A stretch of 64,000 nucleotides of DNA from Bradyrhizobium yuanmingense. GTDB lineage: Bacteria > Pseudomonadota > Alphaproteobacteria > Rhizobiales > Xanthobacteraceae. Shown piece after piece: positions 27,349 to 35,292 of the stretch; the stretch's first letter is position 1; each line of letters starts with the position of its first letter. The notes beneath the pieces were generated by a model that was not told the origin of the DNA, made no database searches, and was given only the letters and a program-made list of their open reading frames with translations. The DNA lies in the NCBI RefSeq assembly GCF_900094575.1, contig NZ_FMAE01000009.1:248001-312000 (forward strand). Direction: 5' to 3'. Both the position numbers and the translations under genes were made by a program.

Positions 27349-28397
27349 CAGATGCCAGATCCTGAAAGACCAAGTCCTGCCTTGATGGCGGCCTCGTCGA
27401 TATCGCCATGCTCGCCGATCACGACGAGCTTCGACTGCCTGTGACCCGCGCCCCATGGCTTGTCGAACTGATGGCGCACGCGCTCGCCGACCGCCTGCAA
27501 CAACAGGCGCATCGGCTTGCCCGCGACCGCGATGTAGCCCTTGGCCCGCAGCACGTTCTGCTCGCGCGCCAGTTTCTGGACCGATGTGACCAGCGCATCG
27601 ATGTCGGCGACCTCCGGAAGGTCGATCACGACGGAGGCGAAATCATCGTGCTCGTGCTCCTCCTCGCCGTCGTGATGGGAGGGCCGCGCGGCGAGATCAT
27701 TCTCGGCCGCAGCGCCGAGGCCGAGGATGACGCGCGCGTCGATCGCGCCGTCGGTAACGGGCAGCATCGGCACACGGCGCGGCATCTCGGCGGTGATCGC
27801 CGCCTTTGCGGCTTCGATTCCGGCAGCGCCCGCAAGATCGGCCTTGGTCAGCAGCACGATATCGGCACAGGCGATCTGGTCCTCGAACACTTCCGACAGC
27901 GGCGTCTCGTGATCGAGATTGTCGTCCGCAGCGCGCTGCGCTTCCACCGCAGCCGGATCCGGCGCGAAGCGGCCGGCGGCGACAGCCTCGGCATCGGCCA
28001 GCGCGATCACGCCGTCGACCGTGATGCGCGAGCGGATCTCCGGCCAGTCGAACGCCTTCAGCAGCGGCTTCGGCAGCGCCAGGCCCGAGGTCTCGATCAG
28101 GATGTGATCGGGCCGCACCGGCCGCGCCAGCAACTGCTCCATGGTCGGAATGAAATCGTCGGCGACGGTGCAGCAGATGCAGCCATTGGCGAGCTCGACG
28201 ATGTTCTCCTCCGGGCAGTTCGCATCGGCGCAGGACTTCAGGATCTCGCCGTCGACGCCCTCGCTGCCGAATTCGTTGACGAGCACCGCGAGCTTCTTGC
28301 CGCCGGCGTTGCTGAGCAGATGCTGGATCAGCGTCGTCTTGCCGGAGCCCAGGAAACCCGTGACGACCGTAACCGGGACTTTTGCGAGCGAGTTCAT
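27348..28397 (-). CDS. cobW: CobW metal-chaperone GTPase
   Basis: A 349-aa GTPase of the G3E family. The P-loop GFLGSGKT is at 14-21, the metal-binding CxCC at 73-76 (NGCICCTV), and the guanine-specificity TKAD at 184-187. A His/Asp/Glu-rich stretch at about 241-252 (HHDGEEEHEHDD) is a likely metal-loading region. CobW proteins are thought to deliver cobalt to the chelatase, which fits its place directly before cobN. It overlaps DUF1636 by 4 bases and cobN by 1 base. Confidence 0.93.
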   Translation of the reverse strand: MNSLAKVPVTVVTGFLGSGKTTLIQHLLSNAGGKKLAVLVNEFGSEGVDGEILKSCADANCPEENIVELANGCICCTVADDFIPTMEQLLARPVRPDHILIETSGLALPKPLLKAFDWPEIRSRITVDGVIALADAEAVAAGRFAPDPAAVEAQRAADDNLDHETPLSEVFEDQIACADIVLLTKADLAGAAGIEAAKAAITAEMPRRVPMLPVTDGAIDARVILGLGAAAENDLAARPSHHDGEEEHEHDDFASVVIDLPEVADIDALVTSVQKLAREQNVLRAKGYIAVAGKPMRLLLQAVGERVRHQFDKPWGAGHRQSKLVVIGEHGDIDEAAIKAGLGLSGSGI

Positions 28398-28768
28398 TCA
28401 GCGGCCTCCGGCACGACGGTAACAGGGGGAATACGGGCAAGCGACTGCTTGCGGAAGATTTCGGGACGGCTGCGCCATGGCACGATGCCGTCGGGCGCCG
28501 CCGCGTAGGCCGCAGCACCTGCGACCACGTCCTGCGCATTCGCATCGGACAGGCGGCCATAGACATAGGACCAGCGGCCGGGCGCGCTGAGCGCGACCGA
28601 GCAGCCCTGGCTGCACGCCGACAGGCATTCGACGGGAACCACGCTGACGCCCTCGGGCACGCCGGCCTCGAGAATCGCGCCATGCAGGCGCTTGCCGGGC
28701 GTCGTCTCGCCCTCGCCAAGCGTCTGGCCGGCGCGGCAAGTGATACAGACATGAAGTGTGACGGTCAT
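28394..28768 (-). CDS. DUF1636 family thioredoxin-like ferredoxin-type protein
   Basis: A 124-aa protein of unknown function with cysteines arranged as in thioredoxin-like [2Fe-2S] ferredoxins or metal-binding domains: Cys8-x2-Cys11 and Cys48-x3-Cys52-x3-Cys56 (VHVCITC-like start, VECLSACSQGCS). The ATG at 28768 is chosen because the conserved VTLHVCITCR lies immediately after it. It is the first gene behind the third cobalamin riboswitch and overlaps cobW by 4 bases. A role in cobalt handling or in electron supply to the pathway (for example to CobG or cobalt reduction) is an inference from context alone. Confidence 0.8.
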   Translation of the reverse strand: MTVTLHVCITCRAGQTLGEGETTPGKRLHGAILEAGVPEGVSVVPVECLSACSQGCSVALSAPGRWSYVYGRLSDANAQDVVAGAAAYAAAPDGIVPWRSRPEIFRKQSLARIPPVTVVPEAAE

Positions 28769-28877
28769 CGCCTCTTCCAGATAACAGCGGGAGGCGATGA
28801 GGCGCACGGACCATTCTCCAGAAAGGCCCGCTTCCCCGTCGCGGAACACCCCGTCCGCCGGTCCAAAACTCGTCCGC

Positions 28878-29045
28878 GCTGGCAGGTCTCCCGGCTTGCG
28901 GAGCAGGGTTTTGGCCCTTCGATCCCCGCCTTCCCGATTCCCTTTCGGGACTCAGTGGCTTCGGGCATCTCTCCGGTCACGGTCGCGGGGGCGGCTGCAT
29001 TTTGGACCCAAATCTTTGCGGATTCGGACCCTATCGCATTCCCTC
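28878..29045 (-). promoter_or_regulatory. cobalamin riboswitch upstream of DUF1636-cobW-cobN-cobG-cobH-cobI-cobJ
   Basis: The minus strand reads GGGAATGCGATAGGGTCCG at the 5' end, GCCCCCGCGACCGTGACCGG (28973-28992), AGCCACTGAG near 28953-28959, GGGAAGGCGGGG, and GGGAGACCTGCCAGCGC at the 3' end. The core loop has ACCGTGA where the other two aptamers have ACTGTAA, a small departure from the usual sequence. About 110 bases lie between the aptamer and the first start codon. Confidence 0.9.
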
Positions 29046-29049
29046 TTCG

Positions 29050-29065
29050 CCTGTCATAGGACAGG
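29050..29065. promoter_or_regulatory. inverted repeat between divergent cob units, possible operator
   Basis: CCTGTC-ATAG-GACAGG forms two 6-base arms separated by four bases. It lies just outside the third riboswitch and upstream of cobO, in the only region where promoters for both directions can fit. A second hairpin (arms 29077-29083 and 29091-29097) follows in the cobO leader, about 30 bases before its start. These could be a protein-binding site or a leader structure; chance cannot be excluded. Confidence 0.3.
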
Positions 29066-29127
29066 AACCAACGCTAGGCCACCATTTGCCGGTGGCCGCC
29101 ACTTGTCAAGCCGAAGGACCGGGACCG

Positions 29128-29763
29128 ATGACGCCTGAACCGGAAACCCACACGACCGAGGAAACCGACGCCCGCCACGCCGCCAAAATGGCGAAGAAGA
29201 AGGCCGCTCGCGACAAGATCATGGCGACCAAGAGCGGTGAAAAAGGCCTGATCATCGTCCACACCGGCGCGGGCAAGGGAAAATCCTCCTCGGCCTTCGG
29301 CATGATCGTCCGCTGCGTCGCGCATGGCTTCCCTTGTGCGGTGGTGCAATTCATCAAGGGTGCCTGGGATACGGGCGAACGGCGCCTGCTCACCGGCCAT
29401 TTCGGCGAACTCTGTCAGTTCCACGCGATGGGCGAAGGCTTCACCTGGGAGACGCAGGACCGTGCCCGCGACATCGCTGCAGCGCGCGCCGGCTGGGAGA
29501 AGGCCAAGGAGCTGATCCTCGACGAGCGGCTGCGCATGGTCGTGCTCGACGAGATCAACATCGCGCTGCGCTACGACTATCTCGACATCGCCGAAGTCGT
29601 CGAATTCCTGACGACGCAAAAGCCTGCGATGACGCATGTCGTGCTCACCGGTCGCAACGCCAAGGACGAGCTGATCGAGATCGCCGACCTCGTCACCGAG
29701 ATGACGCTGGTCAAGCATCCCTTCCGCTCCGGCATCAAGGCGCAGGCCGGCGTCGAGTTCTAG
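29128..29763 (+). CDS. cobO: corrinoid adenosyltransferase (CobO type)
   Basis: A 211-aa enzyme that attaches the 5'-deoxyadenosyl group of ATP to cobalt(I) corrinoids. The P-loop IIVHTGAGKGKSSSAFG lies at about 42-58, VVQFIKGAWDTGERRLL follows, and DEINIALRYDYLD carries the acidic motif. The ATG at 29128 is preferred to an upstream in-frame start at 29002, since the latter would run into the riboswitch region. It precedes cobQ by 5 bases. These two genes are divergent from the riboswitch-led unit, and I see no aptamer on their own strand. Confidence 0.94.
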   Translation: MTPEPETHTTEETDARHAAKMAKKKAARDKIMATKSGEKGLIIVHTGAGKGKSSSAFGMIVRCVAHGFPCAVVQFIKGAWDTGERRLLTGHFGELCQFHAMGEGFTWETQDRARDIAAARAGWEKAKELILDERLRMVVLDEINIALRYDYLDIAEVVEFLTTQKPAMTHVVLTGRNAKDELIEIADLVTEMTLVKHPFRSGIKAQAGVEF

Positions 29764-29768
29764 CTTCA

Positions 29769-31217
29769 ATGGCACGCGCATTGATGATTCAGGGCGCCGG
29801 CTCGGACGTGGGCAAGTCGCTCATCGTCGCCGGCCTCGCGCGCGCCTTTACGCGCCGTGGTCTGCGGGTGCTGCCGTTCAAGCCGCAGAACATGTCGAAC
29901 AATGCCGCGGTCACGGTCGACGGCGGCGAGATCGGCCGCGCCCAGGCGCTGCAGGCGCTCGCCGCCGGCGTCGAGCCGCACACCGACATGAACCCGGTGC
30001 TGCTCAAGCCCGAGACCGATGTCGGCGCGCAGGTCGTCGTCCACGGCAAGCGCATCGCGACCGCACGCGCGCGCGACTACGCGGCGATGAAGCCGTCGCT
30101 GATGGGCGCGGTGCTGGAGAGCTTTGAACGGCTGAAGGCGCGGGCCGATCTGGTGCTGGTCGAAGGCGCCGGCAGTCCGGCCGAGGTGAATTTGCGCAAG
30201 TCCGACATCGCCAATATGGGCTTTGCCCGCAAGGCGAATGTGCCGGTCGTGCTGGTCGGCGACATCGACCGTGGCGGTGTCATCGCCCAGCTGGTCGGCA
30301 TCAGGACGGTGATCGACCCCGACGATGCCGCGATGATCTCTGGCTTCGTCATCAACAAGTTCCGCGGCGATCCCACGCTGTTCGACGACGGCTACAGGCT
30401 GATCGAGCAAAAGACTGCATGGCGCGGCCTCGGCGTGCTGCCCTGGTTCCCGCGTGCCGGCGAGCTGCCGGCCGAAGACGCGCTCGGCCTGCGCGATGCG
30501 CGCAAGCCGGGCCAATGCAAGATCGCCTGCCTGGCGCTATCGCGCATCGCCAATTTCGACGATCTCGATCCTCTCAAGCTCGAGCCGGGCGTCGATCTCG
30601 TGATGGTGCGCCCGGGCGAGGCGATCCCGGGCGACGTGCGCCTCGTCATCATCCCTGGCTCAAAATCCACCCGCGGCGACCTCGCCTTCCTGCGCGCGCA
30701 GGGCTGGGACATCGACCTGCTCGCGCACCACCGCCGCGGCGGCCACGTGCTCGGCCTCTGCGGCGGCTATCAGATGCTGGGGCGCAGCGTCGCAGACCCC
30801 GAAGGCATCGAGGGGCCTGCGGGCGACACGCCGGGCCTCGGGCTTCTCGATATCGAGACGGTGATGAGCCCGCAAAAGACCCTCACGCGCGTTGCGGCCG
30901 TGCACGCGGCGACGGATCAGCCGATCCAGGCTTACGAGATCCACATCGGCCGCACCGACGGCCCGGATCGCGCCCGCCCCTTCGCAAAGCTCGACGGCGA
31001 GCCGGAAGGCGCGATCTCAAGGGATGGTCGTGTGCAGGGCAGCTATCTGCACGGCCTGTTCACGTCGGATGATTTCCGCAAGGCCTACCTCGCCAAGCTC
31101 GACATTCCCGCAGGCGACGAGCCCTATCACGCCAGCGTCGAAAGCGCGCTCGAGGCGCTGGCCGATCACATCGAAAAGCATCTCGACGTCGAAGGCCTGC
31201 TCGCGCTAGCGCGCTAG
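29769..31217 (+). CDS. cobQ: cobyric acid synthase
   Basis: A 482-aa glutamine-dependent amidotransferase that amidates the b, d, e and g side chains of adenosylcobyrinic acid a,c-diamide. The N-terminal synthetase domain starts with LMIQGAGSDVGKSLIVAGL and PFKPQNMSNNAAV. The glutaminase domain has Cys331 in VLGLCGGYQMLG and His428 in SYLHGLF. Length and motifs are normal. It follows cobO by 5 bases and ends convergently with cobC, overlapping by 12 bases. Confidence 0.95.
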   Translation: MARALMIQGAGSDVGKSLIVAGLARAFTRRGLRVLPFKPQNMSNNAAVTVDGGEIGRAQALQALAAGVEPHTDMNPVLLKPETDVGAQVVVHGKRIATARARDYAAMKPSLMGAVLESFERLKARADLVLVEGAGSPAEVNLRKSDIANMGFARKANVPVVLVGDIDRGGVIAQLVGIRTVIDPDDAAMISGFVINKFRGDPTLFDDGYRLIEQKTAWRGLGVLPWFPRAGELPAEDALGLRDARKPGQCKIACLALSRIANFDDLDPLKLEPGVDLVMVRPGEAIPGDVRLVIIPGSKSTRGDLAFLRAQGWDIDLLAHHRRGGHVLGLCGGYQMLGRSVADPEGIEGPAGDTPGLGLLDIETVMSPQKTLTRVAAVHAATDQPIQAYEIHIGRTDGPDRARPFAKLDGEPEGAISRDGRVQGSYLHGLFTSDDFRKAYLAKLDIPAGDEPYHASVESALEALADHIEKHLDVEGLLALAR

Positions 31218-32171
31218 GGCCTCGGCAAGGCGCGTCCATTCGGCTTCGCTGCCGGGGAGCCCGAGGCGCAGCCATGTCGGCTGTTGCGCGAACACGCGGG
31301 ACCAGATGTGGCTGCGCGCGAGCCTCTCCTGCGCAGCCACCGCGTCGGCCGTTTCGTACAAGCGAAACAGCGGTGTGCCGCCGATGAGCCGCCAGCTTCG
31401 CGAATGCGCCATTGCATCGAGGCGAACACAGTCGCGCGCGAGCCGCGCCGACGTCGCCTCGGCCCAAGTCTGATCGCGCAAGGCACGACAGCCGATTTCG
31501 ATCGCCGCGCCCGAAACAGGCCATGGACCCGACACGGCGGCAAGCTTGTCGATGTCGGCGGCATGACCGATGGCGAAGCCGAGCCGCAGGCCGGCCAAGC
31601 CATAAAACTTTCCGAACGACCGCAGGATCAACAGTCCCGGTCGATCCGCGTCGGGTGCAAGCGACAATTGCGGAATCGGGTCCGCAAAGCTCTCGTCTAC
31701 GACGAGACGGCCGACGCGCGGCAACAGCGCGAGCAGATCCTTGCGCGAATGGCACCGCCCGTCGGGATTGTTGGGATTGACGACGATGGCGAGGTCCGCA
31801 CCCGCCAGCGCATCGAGCTCGGCAACCTCCTGGACGTCCCGGCCGGCGGCCGACAGGACGCCGGCATATTCATTGTAGGTCGGCGCGAGGATACGCGCGC
31901 GCCCGGGCGCCGCGAGTTGCGGCAGCAATTGAATGGCGGCCTGAGCACCGCCCATCGCAACGATCGGTGCGCTCGTGCGGTAGCCGTGCCGCGCCGCCTG
32001 ATGCAATGCCTCGATCTCGGCGCGTGATGGCAGCGCGCTCCACGCGCGCGCGCTCACCTCGCCCACGGGATACGGCAGCCGGTTGATCCCGGTCGACAGA
32101 TCGATCCAATCCTCTGCGCGTCCGCCGAAACGCCGCTGGGCCTGGTCCAGATTTCCACCGTGCTCGCGCAT
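31206..32171 (-). CDS. cobC: threonine-phosphate decarboxylase (CobC of P. denitrificans, CobD of Salmonella)
   Basis: A 321-aa class I/II PLP enzyme that supplies (R)-1-amino-2-propanol phosphate for the nucleotide loop. The N-terminus REHGGNLDQAQRRFGG and DWIDLSTGINRLPYP are characteristic. The cofactor aspartate/Asn region is VNPNNPDG and the PLP lysine lies in LRSFGKFYGLAGLRLG. The ATG at 32171 is given; a GTG at 32186 would create a 4-base GTGA overlap with the upstream cobD stop and is a credible alternative. Its end overlaps that of cobQ by 12 bases. Confidence 0.92.
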   Translation of the reverse strand: MREHGGNLDQAQRRFGGRAEDWIDLSTGINRLPYPVGEVSARAWSALPSRAEIEALHQAARHGYRTSAPIVAMGGAQAAIQLLPQLAAPGRARILAPTYNEYAGVLSAAGRDVQEVAELDALAGADLAIVVNPNNPDGRCHSRKDLLALLPRVGRLVVDESFADPIPQLSLAPDADRPGLLILRSFGKFYGLAGLRLGFAIGHAADIDKLAAVSGPWPVSGAAIEIGCRALRDQTWAEATSARLARDCVRLDAMAHSRSWRLIGGTPLFRLYETADAVAAQERLARSHIWSRVFAQQPTWLRLGLPGSEAEWTRLAEALAR

Positions 32172-32182
32172 GCCCCGTTGTT

Positions 32183-33124
32183 TCACGCGAAAGCCAGGAT
32201 CGCAAGCAGGCCTGCGACCAGCAGCATGGCGCGGCGATAGACCGTCAGCGCCTCGACGATGTCGGCGGCGCGCGGATCGCGCGCGCCTTCGTTCAGCCAG
32301 GGCTCTTCGGTCGCGCTGCCGTGATAGATGCGGGGACCGCTGAGCCGCACACCGAGTCCGCCGGCCATGGCCGCTTCCGGCCAACCGGCATTGGGCGAGC
32401 GATGCCGGCGCGCATCGCGCGTCATGCAGGCCAATGATTCCGACCGCTGCGGTGCCAGCAGCACGAACAGGAATCCGGTCAGCCGCGCCGGGACGAAATT
32501 GGCGACGTCGTCGATGCGCGCTGCCGCCCAGCCGAAGGCTTCGTGGCGTTCGCTGCGATGGCCGATCATGGAGTCCAGCGTGTTGATCGCCTTGTAGCCG
32601 AGGATGCCGGGCAAGCCCAACAGTGCGCCCCAGAACACCGGCGCGACGATGCCGTCGGAGGCGTTTTCGGCAAGGCTCTCGATCGCCGCGCGCGCGATGC
32701 CGGCTTGATCGAGGCTTGCGGGATCGCGGCCGACGATGCGCGAGACCGCTTCGCGCGCGGCGGCGACGTCGCCGGCCAGCAAGGGCGTGGCCACGGCAGC
32801 GACATGATCGTGCAGCGAGCGCAGCGCGACCAATGGCCAGGCCAGGATGCCAATCAGCACGATCTGGATCCAGCCCGAAGGAAGCAGTGATTGCAGCGCC
32901 CAGCCGAGCGCCGCGGAGAGCGCGATCACCGCAAGCGCGCCGGCGACGCCCGCGGCTCGGCGCAACGCCGGCGGATCGGACGCGCGATTCAAGGCGGTGT
33001 CGATGCCGGCAATCAGCCCGCCCAGCCAGGTGACGGGATGCCCGATCCGCGCGAACAGCCACGCCGGCCAGCCCAGAAGGGCATCCACCGCCATCGCCAC
33101 CACCATCGCGCCCGCAAAGTCCAC
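32183..33124 (-). CDS. cobD: adenosylcobinamide-phosphate synthase (CobD/CbiB)
   Basis: A 313-aa inner-membrane enzyme that joins aminopropanol (phosphate) to adenosylcobyric acid. Landmarks include VAMAVDALLGWPAW with HPVTWLGGLIAG at the N-terminus, SIVGRDPASLD-type VSRIVGRDPASLDQ, ESLAENASDGIVAPVFW, INTLDSMIGHRSERHEAFG and a final hydrophobic segment AMLLVAGLLAILAF. These match the CbiB/CobD family over its whole length. It reads towards cobC on the minus strand and is divergent from cobU, with 120 bases between them. Confidence 0.94.
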   Translation of the reverse strand: MDFAGAMVVAMAVDALLGWPAWLFARIGHPVTWLGGLIAGIDTALNRASDPPALRRAAGVAGALAVIALSAALGWALQSLLPSGWIQIVLIGILAWPLVALRSLHDHVAAVATPLLAGDVAAAREAVSRIVGRDPASLDQAGIARAAIESLAENASDGIVAPVFWGALLGLPGILGYKAINTLDSMIGHRSERHEAFGWAAARIDDVANFVPARLTGFLFVLLAPQRSESLACMTRDARRHRSPNAGWPEAAMAGGLGVRLSGPRIYHGSATEEPWLNEGARDPRAADIVEALTVYRRAMLLVAGLLAILAFA

Positions 33125-33244
33125 ATCCAGCTCCTGTCCCGCCCCTGTTGCGCAAGACGGCGGCCGAGCGCAAGCCCCTCGCTGCCTGATTTCGGCTTTG
33201 TCTTTGGCCGCGTTTGATGATTAGTGCTGCGGCAGGAGACCTTT

Positions 33245-33748
33245 ATGGCCATCATCTTGATCACCGGCGGGGCGCGATCGGGCAAGAGCACCCGGGCGGA
33301 GGCGCGCGCGCGCAGCTTTGCCGGCCAGCCCGTCTACGTCGCGACGGCCGAGGCGCTCGACGGCGAAATGCAGGAACGCATCGCAAGACATCGCGCGCGG
33401 CGCGGAGCCGATTGGATCGAGCGCGAGGTGCCGCTCGATCTCGTGCCCGCGCTGCTCTCGACCGAAGGTGGCGGCGCGAGGCTGGTGGACTGCCTGACGC
33501 TGTGGCTCTCCAACCTGATGCATGCGGCGCGCGATTGGGAGCGAGAGGTGAGAGAGCTCGCCGACACGCTGCCCCGCCTCAACAGCCCCGTCGTGCTCGT
33601 CACCAACGAGGTCGGCCTCGGCATAGTGCCCGACAACGCGCTGGCGCGCAGCTTCCGCGATGCCGCCGGAATCATGAACCAGATCATTGCCGGTGTCGCC
33701 GACGAGGTCGAGTTCGTCGTCGCCGGCCTGCCGTTGAAGCTGAAATGA
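33245..33748 (+). CDS. cobU: adenosylcobinamide kinase / adenosylcobinamide-phosphate guanylyltransferase
   Basis: A 167-aa bifunctional enzyme (CobP in P. denitrificans) that phosphorylates adenosylcobinamide and converts the phosphate to the GDP derivative. The P-loop GGARSGKS is at 8-15, and His49 in RIARHRARRGADW is the likely guanylylated residue. LVDCLTLWLSNLM and VTNEVGLGIVPDNALAR complete the family signature. The ATG at 33245 is chosen because GGAGA lies 7 bases upstream and the P-loop follows directly. It overlaps cobS by 4 bases (ATGA). Confidence 0.94.
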   Translation: MAIILITGGARSGKSTRAEARARSFAGQPVYVATAEALDGEMQERIARHRARRGADWIEREVPLDLVPALLSTEGGGARLVDCLTLWLSNLMHAARDWEREVRELADTLPRLNSPVVLVTNEVGLGIVPDNALARSFRDAAGIMNQIIAGVADEVEFVVAGLPLKLK

Positions 33749-34527
33749 TCCCGCGCGCCGAGCACCTCAAGGACATCCTCGCCGATCTTAAGATGGCGAC
33801 ATCGTTCGTGACGATCCTGCCGGTGGCATTCTCGAAGCCTGCGGGCGACGGCGCCGTTGCGCGGGCAATGTGGGCGCTGCCGGTCGCGGGACTGCTGGTC
33901 GGCCTCGCCGGCGCCCTCACTTACAAGATCGCCATTCGCTTCGGACTGACGCCGAGCCTTGCCGCCCTCCTCGTGCTAGCCACGACCGCCCTCATCACCG
34001 GCGCGCTGCACGAGGACGGACTTGCCGACACCGCGGACGGCCTCGGCGGCGGCCGCACGCGCGAGCGCAAGCTCGAGATCATGCGCGACAGCCGGATCGG
34101 GACCTATGGCGTCTGCGCCCTGATCCTATCGTTCGGCCTACGCTGGAGCGCGCTTGCGACGATCGCAAATCCATGGGCCGTCATGCTCGCGCTGTGCGCG
34201 GCGCACGTTGCTGCCCGTGCCGGCCTGCCGGCCTTCATGTCGCTAGTCCCGTCGGCGCGGCCTGATGGCCTCTCTGCCGGCGCCGGGGCGCCGCCCGGGC
34301 GCAGCGTGGCCATAGCCTTCGCGCTTGGAACGCTTGCGCTTGCCCTGACGTTGGGGCCGGGCAAGGCGCTGGTCGGCCTGATCCTGCTGTCACTGGCCGG
34401 CCTGCTGCTGGCGCGGCTTGCCATCCGCCAAATCGGGGGGCAGACCGGCGACATCCTCGGCGCGTTCGAGCAGACGGGCGAGATCCTGATCCTGCTGGTG
34501 GCGGCGTCCTTCCAAATGGGGCGATGA
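33745..34527 (+). CDS. cobS: adenosylcobinamide-GDP ribazoletransferase (cobalamin synthase)
   Basis: A 260-aa polytopic membrane enzyme (CobV in P. denitrificans) that joins adenosylcobinamide-GDP and alpha-ribazole phosphate. The metal-binding motif LHEDGLADTADGLGGG and the RKLEIMRDSRIGTYG segment are diagnostic. Several hydrophobic helices occur in the second half, including GKALVGLILLSLAGLLLARL. The ATG at 33745 overlaps the cobU stop. It is not the chelatase subunit also called CobS. It is followed by bluB after 4 bases. Confidence 0.94.
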   Translation: MIPRAEHLKDILADLKMATSFVTILPVAFSKPAGDGAVARAMWALPVAGLLVGLAGALTYKIAIRFGLTPSLAALLVLATTALITGALHEDGLADTADGLGGGRTRERKLEIMRDSRIGTYGVCALILSFGLRWSALATIANPWAVMLALCAAHVAARAGLPAFMSLVPSARPDGLSAGAGAPPGRSVAIAFALGTLALALTLGPGKALVGLILLSLAGLLLARLAIRQIGGQTGDILGAFEQTGEILILLVAASFQMGR

Positions 34528-34531
34528 CCTC

Positions 34532-35164
34532 ATGGTCGAGTTCGACGATAGCTTCCGCCAGCACTTACGCGAGCTGTTCGTGTGGCGCCGCGACGTGCGC
34601 CGCTTCCGCAGCGATCCGCTGCCGGAGGGGGCGATCGATCGCCTGATCGAGACCGCCTGCCTCTCGCCTTCGGTCGGCCTCAGCCAGCCCTGGCGCTTCG
34701 TGATCGTCAATGATGCTGCAACGCGCCGCGCCGTGGTCGAAGATTTCAGGACGTGCAATGCCGACGCGCTGAGCTGCTACTCCGGCGACCGCGCCGCACG
34801 CTATGCCACCTTGAAACTGTCCGGCCTCGAGCAGGCGCCCGGCCATCTTGCCGTGTTCGCCGACAAGGGCAGCGACATCGGCCACGGCCTCGGCCGCGCG
34901 ACCATGCCTGAAACGACGGAATATTCCGTGGTCGCCGCCATCACCGCGATGTGGCTCGCCGCCCGCGCCGAGGGCATCGGCCTCGGCTGGGTGTCGATAC
35001 TGAACCCTGCGCGCATGCACGCTGTTCTCGACGTGCCTGACAGCTGGAAGTTCATCGCCTATCTCTGCATCGGCTATCCCGAGATCGAGTGCGACCGGCC
35101 CGAGCTGGAGCAGGCGAAATGGGAGCAACGGCGCAGCGCGGACGCGTTCACGCTGCGGCGCTAG
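34532..35164 (+). CDS. bluB: 5,6-dimethylbenzimidazole synthase
   Basis: A 210-aa nitroreductase-fold enzyme that breaks down reduced FMN with oxygen to form the lower ligand of B12. BluB features visible are LFVWRRDVRRFRSDPLP, including the likely functional Asp21, ACLSPSVGLSQPWRFV, and IGLGWVSILNPARM. This differs from ordinary nitroreductases in the R-R-D-V-R-R-F motif and the S-V-G-L-S-Q-P-W loop. It closes the cobU-cobS-bluB unit. The combination of bluB and cobT indicates self-sufficient synthesis of DMB-type cobalamin. Confidence 0.94.
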   Translation: MVEFDDSFRQHLRELFVWRRDVRRFRSDPLPEGAIDRLIETACLSPSVGLSQPWRFVIVNDAATRRAVVEDFRTCNADALSCYSGDRAARYATLKLSGLEQAPGHLAVFADKGSDIGHGLGRATMPETTEYSVVAAITAMWLAARAEGIGLGWVSILNPARMHAVLDVPDSWKFIAYLCIGYPEIECDRPELEQAKWEQRRSADAFTLRR

Positions 35165-35292
35165 GCCGCCGGGCGCCGGGCGCCGGATCGAAAGCCTGCG
35201 AACGAACATTCACATGCGCCTTTCGCCGATTGTGGGCCCCCCGCTTTCGCGCTAAGCATCGAGCAAAGCAAGGCGATCGTGCAACGTAGTCC

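Noticed and set aside
29002..29127. N-terminal extension of cobO to an upstream start
   Set aside because: The extra codons run through the riboswitch region and are not typical of the family; the ATG at 29128 suffices.
33160..33244. GGCAGGAGACC just before cobU, resembling the 3' end of a B12 aptamer
   Set aside because: The other conserved boxes (GCCACTG, ACTGTAA) are missing upstream; the GGAGA is better read as the cobU ribosome-binding site.
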